A stretch of 64,000 nucleotides of DNA from NCBI GenBank assembly GCA_949825025.1, contig OX463786.1, forward strand, positions 9,845,094 through 9,909,093. The letters are read 5' to 3'. Below, one piece after another: positions 1-11,400 of this stretch. The position numbers were made by a program, and so were the translations under genes. Origin of the DNA: Siphlonurus alternatus (taxonomy: Eukaryota > Arthropoda > Insecta > Ephemeroptera > Siphlonuridae). Positions within the stretch are counted from its first letter, which is position 1. Each line of letters begins with the position of its first letter. Below the pieces are notes generated by a model, which was not told the DNA's origin, ran no database searches, and was given only the letters and a program-made list of their open reading frames with translations.

Positions 1-244
1 AAAATATTTTTATATTTTATGAATTTCAACTCGATTAAATATATTTCTTTTATAATTTTTTAGCAATTTTTTTACTAACTTAAATGAAGTCTAAGTCTGG
101 TTCACGAAGAGCCCGGGTGAAATATTATTTGTGACAACAGGATTCAGAAATTGAAAAGATGAGAACGATCTACCATTAATCCAAAAATCAAAAGAATAAT
201 ACTAACAAGTAAGAAAATAAATATAACCTTGATTTGTTCTCCAG

Positions 245-3200
245 GCAGCAGCGACCTCCGTCTTCCATACGGTGGTACGGTGAACAATTACTCTCTGGAC
301 CGGAAGCTCTCCTCTGCCAGCGCCGGACGGTTCGACGTCATGTCCCCGCCCTCTCGTCGGGTCGGACTTTACCTCTGTGACTCTTCCGGAACCTGCAGCT
401 CCCTGCCGCCCGCGCCACCACCACCTGTACCCCTGGACAGTGGTAGGTACACTTAGGGACAGGCGGAAAGTTATAAGTCCCTGAGTTGCTGAGCTCTATT
501 ATAAGCTTTGCGCATATAAAATCACGTCAAAAGTTACCTCATGTAACTCCATGCACCTTCAGGAAAGTTAATGTCAGTGGTATAAAAAATAGACTAAGTA
601 GATAATACAGATCTCTGAAATTTTCAGCATTATGAAATGATTTGTCATGAAAAATATTATACCAAAGTCGGTAAAAATTTTGAGTATTGAAAAATAGCAT
701 TGTTGTAAATGGGGACTACTGTGGTATTGAATCACATCCGTCTTTTTACACGGAAAAATTAATTTCTTAAAATCTATACCGAATTTTTAGTTTTTTTACA
801 TCAGAAAACTAATAGTTCTTTTTTCCTTTATTTTATAGACTAAAAATAATTTCAGTTTACCATAGTAATTTTTTTGACATTAATCCTCAGCATTCTCACC
901 CCAGGTAGCAGCAGTCGCGGAAGTCTGCCCCCATCCCCCGGTTCCGAGACTGGCGAACTGGAGGCGGCTCTGAGGGAGAGAGACGCTGAGATCGGTCAGC
1001 TGAGAGATACTCTGGAGAGAAACGAGGCGGCAATCTTCACAGTGTACGAAGAGAAAGAGCGTGCGTGGGAGAGAGAAGTCCGCAAGCTGAGGGCCCTGTA
1101 TGAAACCAGGTTGAGGGCAAGTCAACAGAAGGCCCTCAGGGTAGAACAGACCCTGGCAACACATACCTACCAGGTGAGTTAAGGTGGTTAGGGTAACACT
1201 GAAGTTGAAATATATTCATATTTTTATTCGCCCTATAGTTTTTCATCTTCAATTCATTCTTTACAGGCCTAAAACTAATTTTTTTACCTCTAAAACACAA
1301 ACTTGTATCCTTCTCAAATCATGTCAAGTCTTGTCAGAATTTTATTTAACCCTCTAACAGCATTAAAATTATCCTGTAAAACGCTATGACGTCATAGTCA
1401 TGCAAATATTTAACATACAAGCATAAGGCAAGACGTTGCATGACGATGTCATATATGTCTTTCTCTTCGATTTTGAGGGTTCAAAAAATCTTAGGATTTT
1501 TTTTTTTTAATTAAACTCTAACTGGATACTTCTACTTACTAATTACTCACTAATTTTGAAACCCCGAACTTTCCGAAACCCTAACTTAGCGTTTCGCGGG
1601 CTCTTCCGGAACGGCCTTGCAATTCATCCCGGCATTTGCCTGCGACTGAGGGAAACGTGGAAACTTTAACCAGGATGGACGCTACAGCTTTTGTTAATGA
1701 ACGGGAAGTGCAATGGTCCAAAGCCAGGGGAACCGCATAGTGGAAAAGCGCAACGATTTACCCCAGGGTGGGAATTTTGTTTTTTGTTGAGAATGGTCAC
1801 CCATCCAACTACTAACCACGCTCGGCAATTTAAATTTCAGTTACAACTTCTCTTCTTCTTTATTCTTTTTTGAGTATTATCCGTAATTATAACAGACATG
1901 CACCCATTTCAGTTACAACAGGAGACTCGGCGACTGAAGCAGGAGTTAAGTACGGCCCAAGCTGACGGTGAACGCAGCGCCGCCCTGGTGTCAGAACTGA
2001 GACAAGAACTGGCCGTGCTGCGAGCCAGACTGGATGATACTGAGTGGGGACTTTGTCACAAGTCCGGGGAGTTGGCGCTCATCAAGTCCCAGCTCAAGGA
2101 CTCGCAGGTGAGCATTCAAATTAGCTTAGGTGGCAGTCCAGGCTAAAACTTCCTGGGCCAGTCAGGACCATAGAGGCATTATAGGCAGCAGGGGCTAATT
2201 AAAAGGAGGGCTAAGGCCACTTCTTGTATGCTCTCTGTGTAAAAAATCAGATGGGGCGGTCAGTAATCTCTGACCCAGCTTTATGGCCAGTCCGAGCCTG
2301 GGTGGCACCACTGAGGCTTCAAGTCAGCTAATTTTACGGTGTGCGCACCGCCCTATCTAAGTCCGTTTAAAAAAAAACTCGAAATTGCTTTTTTGGCATT
2401 AAAGAAGTTTTTTAGAGGAAAATTAGCTCTTGATTCATTATCAGAAAACTCCTAAATTGGCGCGGGGGGTAAGAGATAGTTTCAGATTAAAAGCTTTAAT
2501 AATTAACGAGAAAAATTTCAAATTATGTAACATGATGACTTGAGGAGAAAATTTTCCCGCCAGGAAACACTTGAAGCCTCTAAACACTGCCCACTTCTGG
2601 GCATTGCTCTATACCAAGTAGTAAATTTAGTCTTTCAATTTTCTTAACTAGTTAATTACTGATGTGTCGATATTTGCAAGCAATAAATTTAGTTTAAGTT
2701 ATGTGGTTTAAAAATATTTTTTAAGTATTTTTTTATTTAATAATATTTTAAATTTAATTCAAATTAATTAAAAAATAGAACATGTGTTAATTAATTTTAA
2801 TTTATATATCTTAATAATATTATTTTTAAATCATAAAATGGAATATATTTATTTAATTTATTTCAAAATCTTAAAGTTGCCTTAAAATTATATTAAATCC
2901 ATGAAATGGTAATCATGGAAAAATACGGTTCATTTTATAACGTATTCATAATACGTGAATACCTTAATTAAGGCAAATATATATTTACTACTACAGCAAT
3001 TTATTAACCACATTCAATTAATAATAAAAAAATTGAAGTCGCTCGGAAAAGTTTCCTTTGGGGCCCTCACTATGCGATGCGCCTTGTCATATAGGCAACT
3101 TTTCTTCATTATCTGCATTGCAGGTTGCATACTTTTTCGTAAAAAAATTAAAATTATTATTCTATACTGTGATTTTAATACAATAAAAACCTATTTTTAA

Positions 3201-5682
3201 ACTGAACTGAAATTATTTTATAAAAATCGCTTTAAACTTAAATAAACTGATAGAGAATATATTTTTATTATATTAAAGATTGCATTTTTTTTTTCTTTTA
3301 TTTTAGATACTATAGATCTTCTAATATTATAAAAATTGAGGATTTACTTTGTATTTTGCTATTCCCTTTTTTAAAGCCTAAAAATTCAGCATATATGCAA
3401 TATAATGCATATTTAATGGCAATATATTCATTTTTTCTAACACATAAGCATATTTATTTTATTGACAACAAAATTGTTACGTCGTATCAGCAAAGGTGGT
3501 GTATTGAATTTGTGGAATGAAGGACAGTCGATTCTGCTTCTCATATCACTCATATCTTGATGTCAAAAGTCTTTCGTGACGTCACCCATCAGGTCTGTGT
3601 ATAAAATTGTTTGCTGTTTATTTTTACGTGAAACTCAGGAGGGGTCACATCGCAGGTATACGGAGCGTGGGAGGGGAAGAACCAAATAACGTTAAAAACA
3701 TAGGAGAATAAACAAACTTTTTTTTTTAATTTTTCCATGATGGCTATCGTATATTCTGGTGTATTCTTACAATTTTTTTAAACTTGATTTATTTTATTTA
3801 GTGTTTAAAAATGCTGTTATATGCTAGTCTGTGCATTTTAGCCTAGCTCACAGCAGCCTACTTTCAAAGGCTTGACGTCAGCACAATCTCCTTTAAAACC
3901 CAGTGTGGTACTACAATTTCTAACCAACTTTGTTTCCAGGGTGAACAAGCGAACCGCAGCCACGAGTTGATAAATCTGCGGGCCGAACTTCGTGAGGCTC
4001 AGGCCAGTTTGGCGGCGAGTGACCAGCGGGCAGAGCAGCGACTGAGCGCCGAACGAGCCGCCTTCCAGGAGGAGAGACTTACCTGGATCAGGGAGAAAGA
4101 GCAGGTGAGAGCAGCGTACACTCCTTTTCCTTCCTTTTCCTTGTTAAGGTAGAGATAACGCCGAACAGCTGTCCGACATACTCTCCTTTGATTAACATGT
4201 AAACCTTAACAAATTCACAAAAATTCTGAAATTTTTTTGAGAGACAGATATTAGTGCCTAAAAGCCATAGAAAAAAATTCAAAACAATTTAACGAGACGA
4301 TTTTTTTTATTTGAATTTTTTTAATTTTCAGCACAGAACTTTCCCGTGGAGAGACAAACTAAGAACTTAATTAAAAAAAAATCGGCTCGTTAAATTATTT
4401 TGAAACTTTTTCTATGGCTTTTAGGCTTTAATATCTGCCTTTCAAAAAAATTTCAGAATTTTTGTGAATTTGCTAAGGTTTACATGTTTATCAAATGGGA
4501 TTACGTCGAACAGCTGTTCGGCGTTATCTCTACCTTAACCACCATGACCCGTAAGGATAAAAGGGGGATTTTCATGAGTGACAACGGCAAAACGACGCGA
4601 TTTTGTCGCATAAAATCTTAAGGTGGAGTCACATGGCGATTTTTACCATGCGACGCGACGCGAATAATGCGCACTTGCTGTAACATCCATTGGCGGCCAT
4701 ATTGGGCGATTAAAAGAAAGAGAGCATCGTAATTAACGCGATTACCTGCGAATTCGCCGCCGCATAGGATTTCACAGCTTTTAAGTTAAAATCGCGCCGC
4801 GTCGCCGTTGCCGCCCATGAAAATCCACCTTTATGCGGCGAGCGAATTCACCGAAAATCGCGTTTATTACGATGCTCTTTTTCTTTTAATCGCCAAATAT
4901 GGCCGCTAGTGAATGTTACAGCAAATGTGCATTATTCGCGTCGCAAGTTGAAAATCGCTCATGAAAATCCACCATATCACGGGGAATGGTGGTTAACAAG
5001 GCTGCAAGTGGGAAATTCTCCAAAAGGCATACATGTAAATTTTCTGGAGCCCTCGGTTCGTGTTCTGCTAATGAGAAAATTAATGTATACTAATTAATTA
5101 CTGAAGATTGTAAACACAACGAAAACTATATTAATTAAATATTAAATATCATGGGCAGTATATAGAAGTGAGAAATGGAGGGGGGGGGGCTTCAGTTACA
5201 AACTCAGTTTATTAACCCCAAATTTAAGATCCCTATACTACTATAGGGATCTTGCTATAACCTATATAAAATAAGTCTTCTTAATAATTATAAAGCTCAA
5301 TTAATTTAAAAAACAGAGTATACATGTTTATTTTTTGCCAAATTTCAAACTTGTAACATAAAGAAATGAAGTAAAAATCATTAATGACCAGTAAAAATGA
5401 GATCAGATAACTTTACCAACCATTTGTTAGTGTTTTTCTACCAACACTTACCCTGACTATTCTCCTCAGGTTCTCCATTACCAGAGACGACTGCAGTTGA
5501 ATTACGTCCACATGTACCGCCGTACTCGCACTTTGGAGGGACAACTTGAAGGTTTAGATTTGAAGAAAGACCGGACAATGTCCGAACTTGATGAGGACCC
5601 TCGGGTCGTTCTTTGCAAACCTGTGGCACGAAGATCCAGTGGACTGGTGCCTGCCTTGGAGAACCATACCATCGAATTGTGA
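245..5682 (+). CDS. LZTS/N4BP3-family coiled-coil protein, 3' five exons (5' end outside window)
   Basis: Five exons join in frame: 245-442, 905-1173, 1913-2107, 3940-4104 and 5470-5682, each with AG acceptor and GT donor; stop TGA ends at 5682. About 346 residues are visible. The first exon encodes a Ser/Pro-rich linker with a PPAPPPP run. The second starts Ser/Pro-rich and becomes a charged coiled coil (ELEAALRERDAEIGQLRDTL). Exons 3-4 continue the coiled coil with HKSGELALIKSQLKDSQ and ELINLRAELREAQ, and the last exon has VLHYQRRLQLNYVHMYRR. These heptads and the HYQ..LQ.NYV.MYRR block resemble the Fez1 domain of LZTS1-3 and N4BP3, which in vertebrates are cytoskeletal/postsynaptic scaffolds. 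The protein ends in IEL, a possible class II PDZ ligand (inference). Which paralogue it is cannot be decided. The first coding exons lie left of position 1. Introns hold a SINE, MITEs and AT-rich DNA. Confidence 0.85.
560..890. repeat. Dispersed repeat copy in LZTS/N4BP3-like intron
   Basis: The stretch from a GTCAGTGG-like start through AAAATCTATACCGAATTT, ACATCAGAAAACTAA and AGACTAAAAATAATTTCAG is similar to 22640-22990 in the last intron of lectin gene D, in the same order. It has no coding potential. Boundaries are approximate and the family is not recognised. Confidence 0.4.
1502..1828 (-). mobile_element. 5S-rRNA-derived SINE, 5'-truncated
   Basis: Read on the minus strand it begins inside the 5S-like head (GAGCGTGGTTAGTAGTTGG, then GATGGGTGACC). 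It continues into the same body as the copies at 35641-36006 and 36270-36662 and ends in an A-rich tail (T-run at 1499-1510 on the plus strand). It lacks the 5' half of the 5S-like region. It lies about 85 bp before an exon of the LZTS/N4BP3-like gene. The open frame at 1691-1873 is only SINE sequence. Confidence 0.8.
2321..2585. repeat. Dispersed repeat family V, copy 1
   Basis: Starts with GCTTCAAGTCAGCTAATTTT and ends with CACTTGAAGCCTC, so the ends form short inverted repeats. Related copies lie at 25028-25312, 40433-40625 (reversed), 62150-62440 (interrupted) and 63195-63465. Internal hallmarks are TTTTTTGGCATTAAAGAA and a CGCCAGGAAACACTTGA end. It looks like a non-autonomous DNA element of ~270 bp. 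Confidence 0.65.
2586..3939. other. AT-rich intronic DNA with no recognised feature
   Basis: Intron 3 of the LZTS/N4BP3-like gene, 3' of the family V repeat. The sequence is long A/T runs; the open frame at 2955-3200 has no protein-like composition. A short polypyrimidine tract before 3939 serves as the acceptor of the next exon. I see no further gene or repeat here. Confidence 0.5.
4146..4540. mobile_element. Foldback MITE, family H (intact copy)
   Basis: Two long arms are inverted copies of each other. The left starts GGTAGAGATAACGCCGAACA and the right ends CGGCGTTATCTCTACCTTA, with a short AT-rich loop near 4310-4370. A second copy at 38943-39818 is interrupted by another element, and a decayed one lies at 23060-23285. 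It inserted in the last intron of the LZTS/N4BP3-like gene. The open frames 4088-4282 (-) and 4400-4621 (+) are the two arms, which is why their translations resemble each other. Confidence 0.8.
4619..4975. mobile_element. CpG-rich TIR element: reversed copy plus abutting forward partial copy
   Basis: 4619-4832 is a reversed copy of the ~225-bp element found at 7811-8035 and 52441-52670 (ends AAGGTGGAGTCACATGGCGA and CATGAAAATCCACCTTTA). A partial forward copy (4833-4975) abuts it and gives an inverted pair. Shared internal blocks are GCGACGCGA, ATCGCCAAATATGGC and GAGCGAATTC. These elements are much richer in CpG than the surrounding DNA. No ORF encodes a transposase. Confidence 0.7.
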
Positions 5683-6085
5683 CCTTCAAATGACCTTTTA
5701 CCTATCCATGGGGAATTTTGGTTGTACTTTTGTCTGGTTTCGAGAATTTCACCTTCAAATTGTGACCTTCAATGACCTCGATCTTCATGATGTCATAGTT
5801 TGAAATTGGAGAACAACAAAGTCAATTTGTGACTTCAAGTGACCTTGAAACGACCCCATCATGAAAACCCTTTGGTCGTCCTTTCACCTTAGAGAACGAC
5901 AATTGTAACCTTGAGTGACCTTGAACCCATCATGAGGGTCGTACTGTCCTTCTGTCTGCTTTGGAGAACCACACCATCAATTTCCGAACTTTCAACGACA
6001 CCTCCATGATGACCCTTGTCGTCTTTTCATCTTGAAGACCATACAAACGAGTTGTGACCTTGAGTGACCTTCATATAACCCCTTG
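5590..6085 (+). repeat. Degenerate ~75-110-bp tandem repeats overlapping the 3' coding end
   Basis: About six diverged units each carry a GAGAACCAYACCATC-like block followed by a TGACCTT...TGACCTT pair. Pairs are visible near 5682, 5767, 5830, 5912 and 6057. The first unit coincides with the last ~30 codons and stop of the LZTS/N4BP3-like exon (5590-5690), the rest are 3'UTR or downstream. The array ends at the AT-rich DNA near 6090. Confidence 0.55.
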
Positions 6086-6089
6086 ACCT

Positions 6090-7070
6090 CTAAATAAGAC
6101 ATTTTACTCTATCGTCTATTTTCTTTGATAAATGAATATTTAAATTTTATTAAATTTACACAAATTATTAATTTAGTTTGGAAATTAATTATTTTATTTT
6201 GTAATATTTATATTGCTAAGTAGTATAAATAATTTTACCATAAAACTGTAAGATATAGCAACTTTTCTTTCTGGCTGAAAATGAATAAAATTATATTATA
6301 TAAATTGTTTTCATTAGTGAATTTAATATCACACGTGAAAAATGTAAAAGATTTTATTAGTTTTTTTCAGCACATTTATTTAGAATTTATTTCATTTAAT
6401 TAAATAATTAATAAATCATGTAATTGGTCAGATATCATTAGACCTGATTGAGTAGATTGTCATCAAACCTTGCCCCTAATATTTTTTAATTTTTTTTTAT
6501 ATTACTGTTTTATAATTTTTGTATTATAACGTTTTAGTGTGAATTTTTAATGTAGCTACCAAGTAGCATTAAGTTTTTTTGTATAATCAATTTAGCTTTT
6601 TAATCTCTATTTTAAATAATTATATTTTCATACAACAGTACTGTTTTAAGTTTTTATAAGAATTTAATTAATGGTATGTTTTTATTTTAGCTTAATTATG
6701 TCACCAGCATAAATAAACTTTTATTTTAAAATTTATAACAGAATTTAAGAATTTGTTTCAAATTGTTTTGAAATAATCAAAATATAATTTTAAAGCAAAT
6801 AATTATGAACCTATTATAAGAAAGGTATAAAGTGTATTTCATATTTTTTGTATGAATGGCTAATATTCTTATTCTTTTGTACTATTTTGATTAACACAAA
6901 AATAAATAATTTAAAAAAATATAAATTTTTTAATTTATTTTTCACCTTTCAGCCTAATTTGTTTATTATTAGGATTAATTCTTCAAGAAATAATAGACAA
7001 ACTGCTTCATTTTTATTTATTCTGTATGTATTTGGATATAGTAGAATACATAGAGTTATAATATCTTACA
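6090..7070. other. AT-rich intergenic DNA without recognised genes
   Basis: Long A/T-rich stretch. The 104-codon open frame at 6848-7162 is rich in Asn, Ile, Phe and Lys, as expected of AT-rich noise, and runs into the palindromic element at 7076. No splice-supported exon is visible. Confidence 0.5.
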
Positions 7071-7075
7071 ATCAT

Positions 7076-7198
7076 AGGTCTGTTCGTAAATACACAATCA
7101 GAAAGAATCAATTATTTGTGATGAACATTATGTTCCATGTACAGAAGGTTCATAACAAATAATTGATTCTTTCTGATTGTGTATTTACGAACAGATCT
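7076..7198. mobile_element. Near-perfect palindromic element, family P, copy 1
   Basis: Starts AGGTCTGTTCGTAAATACAC and ends with its complement; the arms pair over ~50 bp with a short loop around the GTTCCATGTACAG centre. It shares the terminal TCTGTTCGTAAA-type sequence with 15426-15548, 28670-28790 and 49280-49422. No coding content. Likely a small foldback transposon. Confidence 0.8.
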
Positions 7199-7531
7199 TA
7201 TATTTATTTTTAATTTTTCCCAGACTTTTTGAACTTTCTAATGATAATAAAAAAAAAACTGTGACGTCATAAACATGTATATATTTTTCCCTCTTTTTTT
7301 CCACATATGGTGTAAAATAAAAAATGAGAGTTTAAAGTGAATAAAATATGAAAATTATTTCAACTCGGGTGAAGATATGGATCATCACAATTCCTATTGT
7401 TATTTCAATAAGTTATAAAATAAAGATAATTATTATAGAAATTACAATATACAAAATTTCAGGTGTAACAACTTATATCACAATTTATTGCCATAAAAAG
7501 CTGTAAATACAAATAAAACATTTTAGTTTGG

Positions 7532-7701
7532 TTATTCACACATGAAATAGTTGGTGATTTCGCAGTTACGATCATGAAATTTTAAAAATCCACCAATATT
7601 CTTAGCAACAATGCAATTTTCATTAATTTCATTGCAGTTCCAACTTGCATTGTCAGGCTGTCCGGGGGCCCAAGCGTCGTACGTCAAAGATTGGTTGGTG
7701 G
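7532..7701 (-). pseudogene. Orphan 3' exon of a C-type-lectin-like gene
   Basis: After an AG acceptor (ends at 7702, minus strand) an open frame encodes TNQSLTYDAWAPGQPDN, then NCIVAKNIGGFLKFHDRNC and ends FMCE-stop. This is the C-terminal half of a CTLD, closest in this window to lectin gene C (WAPGQPD, C..AKNVGG, ICE). It carries a QPD motif in the long loop (known in galactose-type CTLDs), but the WND position reads HDR. Complete last exons in this cluster run 209-260 nt and include the region before the WxxGxPxx motif; this one is 170 nt and lacks it. No matching upstream exons are seen before gene A's own last exon. It could be a decayed duplicate or, less likely, an alternative terminal exon of gene A, since the acceptor phase (1) is compatible. 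Confidence 0.65.
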
Positions 7702-7810
7702 CTAAAGTCATCAAACATTTAAACACATGACTCGTGTACATACATCAGTACGTTCATGATAGAACTATACACTGACTTTATTTACCAAAAACTAAAATTA
7801 AGTCATGTAT

Positions 7811-8035
7811 AAAGGCGGATTCAGATGGCGATAACGGCGATGCGACGCGATTTTGTCACACAAGCTGTGAAATCCTATGCGGCGAGCGAATTCGCCAGGT
7901 TGCGGCAGCGAAATCGCGCTAATTGCGATGCTCTTTTTTTTTAATCGCCAAATATGGCTGCCAATGGATGTCACAGAAAGTGCGCATTATTCGCGTCGCG
8001 TCGCATGATAAAAATCACCATGTGAATCGGCCTTA
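7811..8035. mobile_element. CpG-rich TIR element, copy 2
   Basis: Ends AAAGGCGGATTCAGATGGCG and CACCATGTGAATCGGCCTTA are inverted repeats. The interior (GCGACGCGATTTTGTCACAC, CAAATATGGCTGCCAATGG) is nearly identical to 52441-52670, so the two copies are recent. About 225 bp, non-autonomous. Confidence 0.75.
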
Positions 8036-8445
8036 ATGCCTAATGCCTAATAATTTTTTTTATTGCAGAAATACAGTATATTATAGGAGCCAAATTATGA
8101 GACTGCATGTAGATAATTTTTTTTTCTCCTGGAAGTATTTTTAAAAAGTAATTGAAAGTTCTGCAAGTTCTCTTGCCCCCCCCCCCCCTGAATCCCTAAT
8201 GGAAAAGGTAAATATTTAGTTTAAAAAAATAAAACTTTAAATTATATAACACTTTTAATATAATTTTATTTACAGCATTGGATCCTGTAGAAAACAATAT
8301 TTTAACATGTATTAAATTGTATCAAAACCAATAAGGTTATAGTGTTATAATCTTGGTTTTTCTGTATTAATGTCCAATATTTTTTTAAATTTGTTTTAAA
8401 CAATTTAGTAAATTGCGTCAAAAAGTTAGTTATTTTTATTAAATT

Positions 8446-11400
8446 TTATTCACAAATAAAATGCCATGCCTCTACACAATTCCTATCATCCCAACCAAAA
8501 GAGGCCTTCACTGCAACACATTCTTCCATGGAAGCTCTGCTGTTTGGCATGCCAGTACCCCAACTCGTGTACGTGAACATTTGACCGGTGCCCGTCCAGT
8601 GGAGCATGTCGATCAGAAGACGACCGCTGGTGTAGTAGAATTTGTCACCCAGACCTGGTGGAATATATAACGTTTATTGATTGATTTGAGGAGGGGAAGG
8701 GAGGATATAATATAATTATGTATTATAGTAAATTTAATATAGTAAATGTCACTAGGGTATACCTAGATGATATAACAGTAGAGAATATTTTTATTTTTAT
8801 TCCCTGGGTTTTTTTTTTATTTTTCTGCTTAAATTTCTCATTTTTTTTTCATCGAGTATTGACCTTTATTGTAAAAATAAATAGAGGGTGCAAAGTTATG
8901 CCACCCTCTCTGATTTCTTTCAGATTTTTAGAGATCGGGAAGTATTGCTAAAAAGGTTTGCCGGGGTCGGGCTTGAACCCACGCCCCTTTTAGGTTCTCT
9001 CCTTTTTTTAAGAGAGGCCTCAAAACGCGTCACTCTCTCTGTGCTTTCAAGAATTTTTAAAAAATAGTTCCCGGACTAAAAAATCTGATAAAAATCAAAA
9101 TAGCATAACTTTGCACCTTCTTCTATCCATTTTCGAGGTCGACACTCGTTAAATATAGTAAAAATTTTATTTTATTTTAAGTATAATATTGAAAACACCA
9201 TGAGGTTTTATCATAGTCATCAGAAACTCTAATTTTGTTAATATAAATATATGAAAGAGAGAAGAAACAAAGGCGATAAAAAATTACTGTTTTATTTTCT
9301 GTGATTTCACTCGAATAAGGTACTGACCGGTATTTGAGTTAGCAATACTAGTAAAAAGTACTGTGAATTCTATGAAAAACGAGCCCTATTAGAGCACTCT
9401 ACGACAATTTGCTGATTTTATATAATTTTTAAAACTTTTTTTCATGACGTCATAGCATTGAATCTTAAATGGGAAAATGCATCAGTTAATATTGCTAAAA
9501 TGAAAAGTTATTGAGGTAAGAATTTGAAACCTTCATTATCGTGATTCTAGCACCTAAAAACCTGGCAAATGAAGTTTTGGTTACATTTCAATATTAAGTA
9601 TGGGTTTTGGCAATGTTAACTGATCTATTTTCCCATTTAAGATTCAATGCTATGACGTCATTTTTGAGAGGTTTCAAAAATTTATATAAAATCAGGAAAT
9701 TGTCGTAGAATGCTGTAATAGGGCTTGTTCTTCATGAAATTCTCGTGCCTTTTGAAATGTTGACAAAAACTTGAAACTTTTTCTTTGTTCAGTACCCCAT
9801 ATTTTGTTGTATACATTTTTTTTTTGTCTCAAAAAAAAAAATACGTGAGCATGACAGCTTTTTATGTTATCTATTTTATTTACTCACTTATTTACTACAA
9901 TTAATTATTTCGTCAATAGAATCATGGTTACCATAGACCCTTACTATCCTTACTAAACCAAGTTTTTAAATCCCTCACCAACAAAGAAAAATCCCAGCCC
10001 TAAAAAAGGCTGAACTGAGGGGCATATATGACCAATATGTGTCAATTGCCCCAAAATACAAACCAATCAATCAATCACCTCACCATTATCCTTGAGGTAG
10101 TCTTTGATGGTCAGGTACTTCTCTGCCGTTTGGAAACTCACAAGTTTCATCCCCAGGTCGTTACAAAATTGAGTTGCCTGTCGAGCGTTCACCTGTCCAA
10201 TTAAAATGGAAAGAATTACATCGATGGATAGTAGAGACCTGTATCTTATGACTAGAAATTTGGTCAAAATTTTAGAAATCCCACGTTTTCCAGATAGGAG
10301 ACGTTAGCTCCATTGCATAAGTGACATAAATGTGAGTGACAGTGGTATTACGTTTTATAGCCGGTATTAAACGATATAATTTAGAATAAAATCAATAAGC
10401 ATGATGAGGTCTGTCAGGTCTGATGCATTAAATTTCAGGTGCTGAAGTCCTAAAACTGCAAGAAAAAGAGGTCAAAAATTTCACCTTTTACCTTGTTCTA
10501 ACTTGTATGAAGGTCACTTTATCAATAATTTTTTTAAAACAATTTTTATAAATGTTGAATCCAGAGCTTCAGTTTGATGTATTATAGAAAGTGTAGATTG
10601 AAGTTAGATTTATTGGTTTTATTAGCGGTTACATTTAGCACGAATTTTGTGTCTACCCTGTACATATATGTATTTAAAAAATTCACAAAATTACAATAAA
10701 CTTTTGATTTATCCAGCTTTCTCCCTAAACGCGGTAGCCCCACCCTAAGTGAATGGCATTAAAGGTGGTTAGTGAGAAATGGATAACTCCAATCACGTCC
10801 AATAATATATTTATGATGATGATAATGGTAAAGTGAGATTTTAATTGGAGTACCTGTTGTCCTGCTTTATTCAAGTTTGCATTGCATGTGTTAAAATACA
10901 TTGTAATTAATGTGGTATTTATTTTTAAGTTTTAAAAAGCTTGTAAAATTATGATATCATATATTATAAGTAAATTTTTAAAATAGAAACAAATCTGAAT
11001 TTATTTTTATTTTACTGAGAAAATAAAACATCCTTCTCCATGTTGTAACATTTATTGATTTAATTAATGTATAAGAATATAATATTAATTAATTATAAAG
11101 ACGTACGTTTGTTGGACTAATATAATAATTAGTGCCGTTGATTGCCACATAACCTCGTGGAACAATGCCTGAAATCATTAATTTATTAATAAAATATTTT
11201 AATATTTAAGTTTTTAATCAATTTAACAAATTACGTAGAATCAAATACATGATATGAAATACACGTAATTTTATATCATTGGAAATTAACAACACTTGAT
11301 CAACGAATACCTGCATCACACATAAAAAATGTGTGTGTTTTCCATTTTATTATTTACTTTAATTTTTTTTAAAATAAATAAATTGTAAATACATTTATTT

